Source: Gordonia hankookensis (GTDB lineage Bacteria; Actinomycetota; Actinomycetes; Mycobacteriales; Mycobacteriaceae). From it: 64,000 nt of DNA. Of the stretch, positions 7,727-15,373 are shown one piece after another. Position 1 is the stretch's first letter. Each line of letters opens with the position of its first letter. The notes beneath the pieces were generated by a model. That model searched no databases. It was not told the origin of the DNA and saw nothing but the letters and a program-made list of their open reading frames with translations. Location of the stretch: contig NZ_JACWMS010000003.1 of the NCBI RefSeq assembly GCF_014673215.1, positions 372,001 through 436,000 on the forward strand, written 5' to 3'. Made by a program: the position numbers and the translations under genes.

Positions 7727-9208
7727 TCAGTAGACGTATACGACCGCATCGTTACCCCCGCGACATGCGACGACGGCACCTTCTGGCGCGCAAGACATTT
7801 GATAGGCGGTTCCGGTCACCGGGCTATAGGCGACGATGTCGCGCGCATACCCTTTCGGCCCGGTCCGCAGGTATTCGTCACGGACCGCCACCGCAAAAGG
7901 GCAACTGGTGACCGAAGTGCCGACGGCCACACCCGCGCCGCATGACGATGCCGCCTGAGGCGGCGCCGCCACAGTCGGCATGGCGGAAGTGCCCGGCTCC
8001 TGGGGCGTCACCGTCTGGGTAACGGTCGGAGTGGTGCGGGCGATGGGCTCGTCGGACGACGCGTCCGACTGTTTCTCCAACAGCCAATAGCCTCCGAGGG
8101 CAAGCAGACCGATCAACGCTGCGGCGATGATCCCGACCAGGACGGGTACCACCGACCGTCGGCTTCCTCGTTCGTCTCGACTCGGTCCATAACCGTACGG
8201 CGGCGGATACTGCGTCGGCGGACCCTGACCGGCGTATTGAGACGGCGGACCGCCGACACCCTGCGCCTCCGACACATACTGCGGGGAAGTGGGCGGGTCC
8301 ACCGCGGGTGAACCAAGAATCGCCGTCGTCCGGGCGTCGCCCTGGCGACCTCCTACTGCGTTCGCCGTTGAACCGGAATCATCAGAAAGGGCACGTCGCG
8401 CGTCGTCGGCGAGTGCACGGGCCGTGCTATAGCGATGGTCAGGCCGGTTACGCAATCCATGCGCCACCACGGCATCAAATGCCATCGGCACAGTCGGATT
8501 CACCATGCTCGGCGAAGGAGGCTTGTCGAGTACCGCCGCCTTGATCGCGGCACTTATCGTCGTCGCCGGGTGTGGCACCCGACCGGTGAGGCACTCGAAG
8601 AGAACACATGCCAGCGCGTAGATATCGGTCGCAGGCGAGACATCGTCGGAATCGAACAATTCGGGGGCCATATATGCGACAGAACCAACGGTCATACCAG
8701 AGTCGGTCAGCCTGCTGTCAGCGTCTCCGTGAGCAATGCCGAAATCCACGAGATACACAAAGTCGTCGCCGGTCAGGAGAATGTTCTCCGGTTTGATATC
8801 CCGATGTACCACGCCATTGCGGTGGGCATCATCGAGCGCAGACGCAACCTGGGACACAATCGACACTGCGCGTTCGGGTTGCAGGGCTCCCCCGCGCTGC
8901 AAAATGGTGCGGAGACTTTCGCCGTCCACCAAGCGCATGTCGATATAGAGCAATCCATCGATGTCGCCCCAATCGTGAATCGGAATGACATGGGGGTCAC
9001 CGAGACCTGCCGCCGCATGCGATTCACGACGAAAGCGCTGCTGGTATTTCGGATCTTCGGCCAGAACCGGATTGAGCAACTTCAACGCCACAACACGGTG
9101 CTTGGTCGTGTCATATGCGCGATAAACCTCGCCCATACCGCCGTGACCCAACAGGTCGTCCAGCCGATAAGGCCCGACCTGGCCACCGAGTTGGCCAACT
9201 CCCGACAT
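7727..9208 (-). CDS. Transmembrane Ser/Thr protein kinase (Pkn family)
   Basis: A 493-residue receptor-type kinase. The kinase domain (about 12-275) has the glycine loop LGHGGMGEVY, Lys43, the catalytic loop HRDIKPEN (135-142), DFG (155-157) and the activation segment MTVGSVAYMAPE. A Pro/Tyr/Gln-rich juxtamembrane linker (about 300-350) leads to one membrane helix (353-377) and an extracellular domain of about 115 residues. Only the last 75 or so residues of that domain look folded, with four Cys (SSCGAG, TSCPF, MSCAP, VACRG). There are no PASTA repeats. GC is visibly lower than in neighbours (52-55% in sampled lines against about 70%), hinting at transfer or relaxed codon use. The kinase leads a group with two SxxK proteins. 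Confidence 0.93.
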   Translation of the reverse strand: MSGVGQLGGQVGPYRLDDLLGHGGMGEVYRAYDTTKHRVVALKLLNPVLAEDPKYQQRFRRESHAAAGLGDPHVIPIHDWGDIDGLLYIDMRLVDGESLRTILQRGGALQPERAVSIVSQVASALDDAHRNGVVHRDIKPENILLTGDDFVYLVDFGIAHGDADSRLTDSGMTVGSVAYMAPELFDSDDVSPATDIYALACVLFECLTGRVPHPATTISAAIKAAVLDKPPSPSMVNPTVPMAFDAVVAHGLRNRPDHRYSTARALADDARRALSDDSGSTANAVGGRQGDARTTAILGSPAVDPPTSPQYVSEAQGVGGPPSQYAGQGPPTQYPPPYGYGPSRDERGSRRSVVPVLVGIIAAALIGLLALGGYWLLEKQSDASSDEPIARTTPTVTQTVTPQEPGTSAMPTVAAPPQAASSCGAGVAVGTSVTSCPFAVAVRDEYLRTGPKGYARDIVAYSPVTGTAYQMSCAPEGAVVACRGGNDAVVYVY

Positions 9209-9263
9209 GGACTAAATGATAAATACACGAACCGACAGATATTGAATATCGGGAATTCGTATT
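9209..9263 (-). promoter_or_regulatory. AT-rich intergenic region upstream of the kinase, with a GATATT-G-AATATC palindrome
   Basis: This 55-bp gap is the most AT-rich stretch of the region and lies directly before the kinase ATG. It holds an exact 13-bp palindrome at 9238-9250 and an EcoRI-like GAATTC. On the minus strand, TATTTA just before the start could serve as a -10 element. No Shine-Dalgarno sequence precedes the ATG. Promoter/operator function is inferred from position and composition only. Confidence 0.4.
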
Positions 9264-9947
9264 TTACTCAGCGCGCGGTCGCCAGCGCCCCATACCGAGA
9301 AACACCATCACGAGTTGCCGCTCGGTCCGCTCGACCAGTTCGCGTTCCGAACCACGCCCCCGATGATCGTTGTCGAGCAGATCGGCGACGGCCGTCAGCA
9401 TGATCGTCACGATGAGTTCCGCCGCGATCTCGAGGTCTTCGGGGAGCCAGGTGGCCAGGTCAGGCAGCCGCGAGAGATCGATCGCCAGCTCCTTGGAGAA
9501 CAACCGGAGTTCGGTGTCGATCGCTCGCCTGATCTCGGCGATGCCGCCATGCTGCTCCCGGACGAGGAAACGGAACTGCGCCTCGTTCTCGTGGACGTGC
9601 CGCAGCAGGATCGCGAGTGAGTTCTGCGCCGTGGGCAACGCCTGGCGCGCCGCGAGATCGCGACGCCCCTCGCGCAGCGTGCGGCGGAGCACGCGCATCG
9701 AGTCCTCGACGAGGGTGACGCCGAGATCCTCCATTGAGGCGAAATGGCGATAGAAGGCCGTCGGCACGATGCCTGCGCCGCGTGCGACCTCACGAAGGCT
9801 GATGCTGGCGAAGGTCCGATCCGCGACCAATTCCATGGTGGCGTCCAACAGGGCCTGACGGGTGCGGTTCTTTCGTTCGGCCCGGGTCTCGGACTCGCCC
9901 GCATCGCGCGACGAGCGCGGACGGGCGGTGTGTCGAGTCCTGGTCAC
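9264..9947 (-). CDS. TetR-family regulator, probable repressor of the desaturase operon
   Basis: A 227-residue TetR protein. A basic N-terminus (1-30) precedes a canonical helix-turn-helix at about 35-80, with ISLREVARGAGIVPTAFYRHFASMEDL as the recognition region. The C-terminal ligand domain ends in a basic segment. The gene is divergent from the reductase-desaturase operon, and a palindromic site lies in between. The arrangement resembles Pseudomonas DesT, a TetR repressor of a desaturase and its reductase that senses acyl-CoA saturation; functional identity is inferred. GTG at 9947 is the only upstream start that includes the basic arm. Confidence 0.8.
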   Translation of the reverse strand: MTRTRHTARPRSSRDAGESETRAERKNRTRQALLDATMELVADRTFASISLREVARGAGIVPTAFYRHFASMEDLGVTLVEDSMRVLRRTLREGRRDLAARQALPTAQNSLAILLRHVHENEAQFRFLVREQHGGIAEIRRAIDTELRLFSKELAIDLSRLPDLATWLPEDLEIAAELIVTIMLTAVADLLDNDHRGRGSERELVERTERQLVMVFLGMGRWRPRAE

Positions 9948-10072
9948 GCTCCGAGTCTAAGTGGCCCGTCCGACGGCAGCGGTGTCGCCCACCGCACCGC
10001 GCCGCAAACCCGTGGTGGCCGTCACAACAGCTCCCCCTTGACGACACACCCCGGATGCGTGCCACACTTCTT

Positions 10073-10088
10073 GTGTACAGATGTTCAC
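10073..10088. promoter_or_regulatory. Candidate operator for the divergent TetR regulator
   Basis: The sequence GTGTAC-AGAT-GTTCAC is an imperfect inverted repeat; the left arm differs by one base from the complement of the right. It lies in the TetR/desaturase intergenic region, 32 bases before the reductase start. The form GTGAAC-N4-GTT(C/G)AC is close to the operator I recall for Pseudomonas DesT. Binding is inferred from symmetry, position and that resemblance. Confidence 0.45.
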
Positions 10089-10119
10089 TGAAAAGAGCAC
10101 CCACGAACGGAGCCAGCCC

Positions 10120-11199
10120 ATGAGCATCCGCATCCCATCTCTTGTCGGCCCGATCGTCGAGGCCGCCCTCTCACCTCACCCGGTCGATCGCTATCTCGAA
10201 CTGTTCGATCCCATGCTCACCTGGCGAGACCTTCGCGGCAAGGTCGTCGCCGTCCACCGTCCGACAGACCGGTCCGTGCGGATCGTCCTGCGCCCGACCC
10301 GCCAGTGGAAGGGCCACCAGGCCGGACAGTATGTGCAGCTCAGCACGGTGATCGACGGAGTCCGCCACGTGCGGTGCTACTCGCCGGCCAACGCTGCGGG
10401 CAGCCCGGCAGGCGACATCGAACTGACCATCACCGCACACGACGACGGGTTCGTGTCCAAGCACCTTCGCGACCATGCCCATGTCGGCATGGTGGTCGGA
10501 TTGAGCCAGGCGACCGGGGAGTTCACCCTGCCGGCGCAGCGACCCGGGTCCGCCGTCTTCATCAGCGGCGGCAGCGGCATTACACCTGTACTCTCGATGG
10601 CGCGTACGCTCGTAGCAGAGAACCACCCCGGACCGATCACGTTCGTGCACTACGCGCGCACCCCTGCCGACGTCGCCTACCGCGGGGAACTCACCGCTCT
10701 GGCCTCCGCGTATCCCGCCATCGACCTGCGGCTGCATTACACCCGTGGGGACGGCGACGGCCACTTCTCCGGCGAGCACCTCGACGACGTCGACGGCCTC
10801 GACGATGCCCACCTGTTCGTCTGCGGGCCCCCGGCCCTGATGGACGCGGTGAACGACCATTACGACACCACCGGGATGACCCAGCCCCTGCACAGCGAGG
10901 CGTTCGTCCTCGCGTCGCCGATCGCCGTTGACCCCGACGCCCCGGTCGACGGCGAACTGACATTCCTGAACTCCGGCAGATCTGCGACCAACGACGGCCG
11001 CACCATCCTCGATCAGGCGGAATCCGCCGGGCTCAGCCCGGAGTCCGGCTGCCGGATGGGCATCTGCTTTTCCTGCACCGCCATCAAGAAATCCGGCTGC
11101 ACGCGCAACGTGCTGACCGGAGAAACCGACACCGAAGCCGACAAGCGGATCCAGCTCTGCATCAACGCACCTGTCGGCGACGTTGAAATCGAGGTATAG
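10120..11199 (+). CDS. Ferredoxin-reductase-type electron donor for the acyl desaturase (Rv3230c-like)
   Basis: A 359-residue flavo-iron-sulfur oxidoreductase. An FAD-binding beta-barrel has RCYSPANA, an NAD(P)-binding domain has ISGGSGITP, and a C-terminal plant-type [2Fe-2S] ferredoxin domain carries CRMGICFSC plus a distal Cys in RIQLCIN. It passes electrons from NAD(P)H to the diiron desaturase encoded 2 bases downstream, as for the mycobacterial Rv3230c/DesA3 pair. ATG at 10120 is chosen because GGAGCC precedes it; the frame also opens at 10081, but that start would overlap the candidate operator. The operon is likely repressed by the divergent TetR protein. Confidence 0.9.
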   Translation: MSIRIPSLVGPIVEAALSPHPVDRYLELFDPMLTWRDLRGKVVAVHRPTDRSVRIVLRPTRQWKGHQAGQYVQLSTVIDGVRHVRCYSPANAAGSPAGDIELTITAHDDGFVSKHLRDHAHVGMVVGLSQATGEFTLPAQRPGSAVFISGGSGITPVLSMARTLVAENHPGPITFVHYARTPADVAYRGELTALASAYPAIDLRLHYTRGDGDGHFSGEHLDDVDGLDDAHLFVCGPPALMDAVNDHYDTTGMTQPLHSEAFVLASPIAVDPDAPVDGELTFLNSGRSATNDGRTILDQAESAGLSPESGCRMGICFSCTAIKKSGCTRNVLTGETDTEADKRIQLCINAPVGDVEIEV

Positions 11200-11201
11200 C
11201 C

Positions 11202-12419
11202 ATGACCAGCACCGAGATCGCACCCACCACCACACCGCTCACCGGGGTCGTCGTCGAGCATCACCCGACCGAGGACGATCGGCAGGCGGACACCGGCAAC
11301 CCCAACCACATCACGCTCGGTTACGAGCAGGTCGAGGCTCTCGGCCGAGACCTCGATGAACTGCGCGCGCGAATCGTCGCCGACCTCGGCGAGAAGGACC
11401 GCGAATACCTGTACTCGATCATCCGGGCCCAGCGCGGATTCGAGATCGCGGGCCGCGGGCTCATGTACCTCGGCTTCTTCCCGCCGGCCTGGATCGCCGC
11501 CGTCGGCGCCCTCTCCGTGTCGAAGATCCTCGACAACATGGAGATCGGCCACAACGTGATGCACGGCCAGTACGACTGGATGCGCGAGGACACCTACAAC
11601 TCACGCGAGTTCGAGTGGGACACCGTCTGCCCGGCCGATCAGTGGCGGCACAGCCACAACTACATGCACCACACCTTCACCAACATCCTGGGTGAGGACC
11701 GCGACATCGGCTACGGCATCCTCCGGATGGACCGTGACCAGAAGTGGAATCCCTACTACCTGGGCAATCTCGCCTACGCGACCGGCCTGATGCTGCTCTT
11801 CGAGTGGGGCGTGATGCTGCACGACCTCGAGGTCGAGAACATCGTCGCGGGCAAGCGCAAGTGGTACGACGTCAAAGGACTCGTGAAGGGCATGTGGCGC
11901 AAGGCCGGCCGCCAGGTCCTCAAGGACTACGTGGTGTTCCCGGCGCTGACCGGCCCGATGTTCGTCACCACGTTGCTGGGCAACGCCTCGGCGAACCTGG
12001 TCCGCAACGTGTGGACCTACTCGATCATCTTCTGTGGGCACTTCCCCAGCGGTGCGCAGACCTTCACGCCCGAGGAGTGCGAGAACGAGACTCGCGGCCA
12101 GTGGTATCTGCGTCAGATGCTCGGGTCGGCCAACATCACCGGCAGCCCGCTGTTCCACGTCATGAGCGGCAATCTCTCGCACCAGATCGAGCACCACCTG
12201 TTCCCCGATATCCCGGCGAGCCGCTACCCCGAGATGTCCGGCGAGGTCCGCGAGATCTGCGAGCGATACGGCCTGCCCTACAACACCGGTTCGCTGAGTC
12301 AGCAGCTCGGGTCGACCTGGAAGAAGATCGCCAAGCTCTCGCTGCCGAACTTCATGACGCGCAACGACGACGATCTGGTGGTCACGGTCGAACGCGAGAA
12401 GCCTGCGTCGGCGGCATGA
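11202..12419 (+). CDS. desA3: DesA3-like membrane acyl-CoA Delta9-desaturase
   Basis: A 405-residue membrane diiron desaturase. The three His clusters are present: HNVMH (117-121), HSHNYMHH (150-157) and HQIEHH (328-333). Hydrophobic segments between them fit the membrane-embedded fatty-acid desaturase fold. It should introduce a cis double bond into stearoyl- or palmitoyl-CoA, supplying oleate for membrane lipids and mycolate or triacylglycerol metabolism. The start lies 2 bases after the reductase stop, with GAAATCGAGG upstream, so the pair forms a tight operon. Assignment as DesA3 rests on the reductase pairing and the overall sequence. Confidence 0.9.
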   Translation: MTSTEIAPTTTPLTGVVVEHHPTEDDRQADTGNPNHITLGYEQVEALGRDLDELRARIVADLGEKDREYLYSIIRAQRGFEIAGRGLMYLGFFPPAWIAAVGALSVSKILDNMEIGHNVMHGQYDWMREDTYNSREFEWDTVCPADQWRHSHNYMHHTFTNILGEDRDIGYGILRMDRDQKWNPYYLGNLAYATGLMLLFEWGVMLHDLEVENIVAGKRKWYDVKGLVKGMWRKAGRQVLKDYVVFPALTGPMFVTTLLGNASANLVRNVWTYSIIFCGHFPSGAQTFTPEECENETRGQWYLRQMLGSANITGSPLFHVMSGNLSHQIEHHLFPDIPASRYPEMSGEVREICERYGLPYNTGSLSQQLGSTWKKIAKLSLPNFMTRNDDDLVVTVEREKPASAA

Positions 12420-12430
12420 CGACGGTGGGT

Positions 12431-12455
12431 GTGCACGGAGGTATCCTCGGTGCAC
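12431..12455. promoter_or_regulatory. 25-bp near-perfect palindrome after desA3
   Basis: GTGCAC at 12431-12436 and again at 12450-12455 flank GAGG/CCTC arms around a short TAT centre, with one G-G mismatch per side. It sits 11 bases after the desaturase stop and 33 before the next start. It could be a transcription terminator lacking a T-run, or an operator for the downstream gene. Confidence 0.45.
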
Positions 12456-12487
12456 ATCCACCGACCATCAGCTCGAGGGGATTCACC

Positions 12488-12859
12488 ATGGTCGATCGCA
12501 TCGAACGCAACAAGGATCTGGTCCAGGAGCTGGTCGAATCGACGGCCACCCATGTGGGGCAGATCGCCACCATCATCACCGGAGCGGTCGCGGGCGTCGC
12601 ACGGGAGATCGGTGACCTCGTCACCGACGGCTTCGAGATGCGTGACGCGGCCCGTAAGGCCCGACAGGACGAGGAGCGCGGCATCCTCGATGTCGGCGAG
12701 GAGGACATTCTCGAGGGCGGCGACGCCGTCGACGACGAGATCGGCGATCCGGTCGATCTCGGCGAGCTGCCGACATCCGGGCCTGCCGCTCTCCCCGGCG
12801 CGGACGATGCCCCGGAGGAACCGGTCGATGTCGGCGAGCTGCCGGGCGAGCAACCCTGA
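12488..12859 (+). CDS. Small acidic hypothetical protein
   Basis: A 123-residue protein with no recognised domain. Residues 1-45 (MVDRIERNKDLVQELVEST, then an apolar stretch THVGQIATIITGAVAGV) could form an amphipathic or weak membrane helix. The rest is strongly acidic and probably disordered, with two repeats of the form DxGELP near 94-97 and 116-119. ATG at 12488 has AGGGGA upstream. It lies between desA3 and recQ on the same strand. No function can be assigned; it resembles short actinobacterial proteins seen near phage-shock or membrane genes only in composition. Confidence 0.6.
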   Translation: MVDRIERNKDLVQELVESTATHVGQIATIITGAVAGVAREIGDLVTDGFEMRDAARKARQDEERGILDVGEEDILEGGDAVDDEIGDPVDLGELPTSGPAALPGADDAPEEPVDVGELPGEQP

Positions 12860-12885
12860 CACACGACGCCAGTAACCTTGTGCCC

Positions 12886-14709
12886 ATGTCGGACATGTGG
12901 CACGTGCTCGAGTCGACGTTCGGATATGAGTCGTTCCGCGGTGACCAGGAAGAGATCGTCGGGCACGTGGTCGGCGGCGGTGACGCCGTGGTCCTCATGC
13001 CGACGGGCGGCGGCAAGAGTCTCTGCTATCAGGTGCCTGCGATGGTTCGCGACGGGTGCGGCATCGTGGTCTCGCCCCTCATCGCGCTCATGGCCGACCA
13101 GGTGGCGGCACTTCGTGAACTCGGCGTCAGCGCCGCGTACCTGAACTCCACCCAGATGCCCGACGAGCGGGCCGCGGTGGAGGACGCATTTCGCTCGGGC
13201 GAGCTCGATCTCCTGTACGTGGCACCCGAGCGTCTCAACACCGCAGGAACGCGAAACCTCTTGCAACAAGGGAAAATCGCGCTCTTCGCCATCGACGAAG
13301 CGCACTGTGTGTCCCAGTGGGGTCACGATTTCCGGCCGGACTACCTGGCGCTCGGAGAGTTGGCCGAGCTGTGGCCCGACGTCCCGCGGATCGCGCTGAC
13401 CGCGACCGCGACGGCACGGACCCATGCCGAGATCACCGAACGACTGCACCTGGGCGGCGCCCGCCATTTCGTGGCGGACTTCGACCGGCCGAACATCACC
13501 TACCGCATCGTCGGGAAGGCCGAACCACGCAAACAGCTGCTGGCGTTCATCCGCAGCGAGGGCACGGTCGACGGCGCGCCGGCCACGGGCATCGTCTATG
13601 CCCTGAGCCGGGCGTCGGTGGAGAAGACCGCCGAGTTCCTCGCGGCCAACGGTGTCGACGCGATGCCCTATCACGCAGGCCTCGACCGCACCGTCCGTCA
13701 GCGGACACTCGAGAGGTTCCTGCGCGCCGACGGCGTCGTGGTGGTCGCGACCATCGCGTTCGGCATGGGGATCGACAAACCCGACGTCCGCTTCGTCGCG
13801 CACATCGATCTCCCGAAGAGTGTGGAGGGCTACTACCAGGAGACCGGCCGCGCGGGACGTGACGGTCTGCCGTCGGTGGCCTGGATGACCTACGGCCTGG
13901 CCGACGTCATGCAGCAACGGCGGCTCATCGATCAGTCCGACGGCGACGCAAATCATCGTCGAGTCCAGCAGCAGCACCTCGACGCGATGTTGGCGTTGTG
14001 CGAGACCGTCGACTGCCGGCGCGGGCAGCTCCTGCGGTACTTCGGCCAGGACGCGACCCAGCCATGCGGAAACTGCGACACCTGCCTGAGCCCACCGGCC
14101 ACCTCGGACGGGACGGTCGCTGCACAGAAGCTGCTGTCCACGATCGTCCGGTTGCAGCGCGAGTTCCGGCAGTCCTTCGGCGCCGGACATCTCGTCGACA
14201 TCCTGCGTGGTGCCGACACGGCCCGTATCCGGGAGTTCGGCCACGACCGGCTCACCACCTACGGGATCGGCACCGAGCTCGACGCGGCGGGCTGGCGCAG
14301 CGCGATCCGACAGCTGGTCGCGACCGGGATCATCGCGCCGCAAGGCGATTACGGGGTGCTGACACTCACCGAGAAGAGCGGGCCGGTACTGCGCGGCGAC
14401 GTCGCGGTGATGCTGCGCAACGATCCGGTGCGCAGCGTCACCCGGAGCCGGTCGGCGAAGCCTGCCGACGATCTCCCCGAGGCCGACCGTGAGCTGTTCG
14501 AACACCTGCGTTCCTGGCGAAAGGCCGAGGCGTCGAGCCGCGGCGTCCCCCCATACGTCGTGTTCAACGACGCCACACTCCGAGAACTGGCGGCCCGCCG
14601 CCCCGAGACCCCGGAACAACTGCGCAGTGTGTCGGGCATCGGCGATGCGAAGCTCGAGCAGTACGGCGACGACGTCCTGGCGACCATCGCCACCTTCGAA
14701 CCGGCGTGA
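12886..14709 (+). CDS. recQ: RecQ-type ATP-dependent DNA helicase
   Basis: A 607-residue superfamily 2 helicase. Motif I is TGGGKS (residues 40-45) and motif II DEAH (137-140), followed by CVSQWGHDFRPDY, the aromatic-rich loop typical of RecQ. Motif VI lies in YYQETGRAGRDG. The RQC zinc site is formed by CGNCDTC and an upstream Cys in TVDCRRGQLL. A C-terminal HRDC-like domain covers about 530-600. It unwinds 3'-to-5' at recombination and replication intermediates. ATG at 12886 is preferred to an in-frame GTG at 12880 because it gives the usual N-terminus and better spacing to the preceding gene. Confidence 0.92.
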   Translation: MSDMWHVLESTFGYESFRGDQEEIVGHVVGGGDAVVLMPTGGGKSLCYQVPAMVRDGCGIVVSPLIALMADQVAALRELGVSAAYLNSTQMPDERAAVEDAFRSGELDLLYVAPERLNTAGTRNLLQQGKIALFAIDEAHCVSQWGHDFRPDYLALGELAELWPDVPRIALTATATARTHAEITERLHLGGARHFVADFDRPNITYRIVGKAEPRKQLLAFIRSEGTVDGAPATGIVYALSRASVEKTAEFLAANGVDAMPYHAGLDRTVRQRTLERFLRADGVVVVATIAFGMGIDKPDVRFVAHIDLPKSVEGYYQETGRAGRDGLPSVAWMTYGLADVMQQRRLIDQSDGDANHRRVQQQHLDAMLALCETVDCRRGQLLRYFGQDATQPCGNCDTCLSPPATSDGTVAAQKLLSTIVRLQREFRQSFGAGHLVDILRGADTARIREFGHDRLTTYGIGTELDAAGWRSAIRQLVATGIIAPQGDYGVLTLTEKSGPVLRGDVAVMLRNDPVRSVTRSRSAKPADDLPEADRELFEHLRSWRKAEASSRGVPPYVVFNDATLRELAARRPETPEQLRSVSGIGDAKLEQYGDDVLATIATFEPA

Positions 14710-14718
14710 GCGGAACAT

Positions 14719-14748
14719 TTGCCCTGCTAGCGCGGTTGTACCTATCCT
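14719..14748 (+). promoter_or_regulatory. Candidate sigma-70-like promoter of the DUF4395 gene
   Basis: TTGCCC (14719-14724) and TATCCT (14743-14748) are separated by 18 bases and lie just downstream of the recQ stop, 27 bases before the next start. The ribosome binding site AGGAGG follows at 14766-14771. The promoter is assigned from hexamer similarity and spacing only. Confidence 0.3.
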
Positions 14749-14775
14749 GAGCCGTCGTTGTCTTCAGGAGGTCTC

Positions 14776-15279
14776 GTGTCCCGTTCATTGCCCTCGGCGC
14801 TGACGTTTCCCAATCCCGTCAACGACTACGCGGCGCGATCGACCGCCGGACTGGTCATCCTCCTCGCCGTTGTCGCGATCCTGGTGAACAGTCCCGTCGT
14901 GTACGGACTCCTCGCGCTCGGCTTCCTCCTGCGGGTGATGGCAGGCCCACGGTTCTCGCCGTTCGGGCAGCTGTCGGTCCGCGTGATCGCGCCCAAGATC
15001 TGGCGTAAATCGAAGCTCGTCCCGGGACCGCCGAAGCGATTCGCACAGACCATCGGGTTGGTCTTCAGCGGCACTGCCCTCGTGCTGTCACTGCTCGGCG
15101 TGGGATGGGCTGCCCAGATCGTCGTCGGCCTCCTCATCGTGGCCGCGGGGCTCGAGTTCGTCTTCGGCCTCTGCCTCGGTTGCGTCGCATTCGGTTTCCT
15201 GCAGCGTCGCGGCATCATTCCCGAAACGGTGTGCGAGGCCTGCAACAACCTGTCGTTGCGCACTCCAGCGGCCACCTGA
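14776..15279 (+). CDS. DUF4395-family membrane protein
   Basis: A 167-residue membrane protein with about four hydrophobic helices (roughly 19-35, 37-55, 92-110, 112-135) and the early motif FPNPVNDYAAR. The C-terminal part has GLCLGC and VCEACNN, two Cys pairs close together. This is the DUF4395 pattern, found in actinobacteria often near thioredoxin- or sulfurtransferase-like genes; its biochemical role is not established. GTG at 14776 is fixed by a strong AGGAGG four bases upstream. The Cys pairs would suit redox or metal binding, which is an inference. It is convergent with ppx/gppA. Confidence 0.8.
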   Translation: MSRSLPSALTFPNPVNDYAARSTAGLVILLAVVAILVNSPVVYGLLALGFLLRVMAGPRFSPFGQLSVRVIAPKIWRKSKLVPGPPKRFAQTIGLVFSGTALVLSLLGVGWAAQIVVGLLIVAAGLEFVFGLCLGCVAFGFLQRRGIIPETVCEACNNLSLRTPAAT

Positions 15280-15373
15280 TCCGCGGACGGCCCGACTTCT
15301 TCGGCAGGTCACGCACACGTGCGGTGGTCATCACCCGTTCGTACCCACCAACGGTGTCGGGTATGGAGGAAAC

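Noticed and set aside
12382..14718. A 778-codon antisense frame across recQ
   Set aside because: recQ has all helicase motifs; the opposite frame has no recognisable fold.
15280..15373. Short TACCC/GGGTA stem between DUF4395 and ppx as a terminator
   Set aside because: The stem is only five base pairs with an asymmetric interior, too weak to call.
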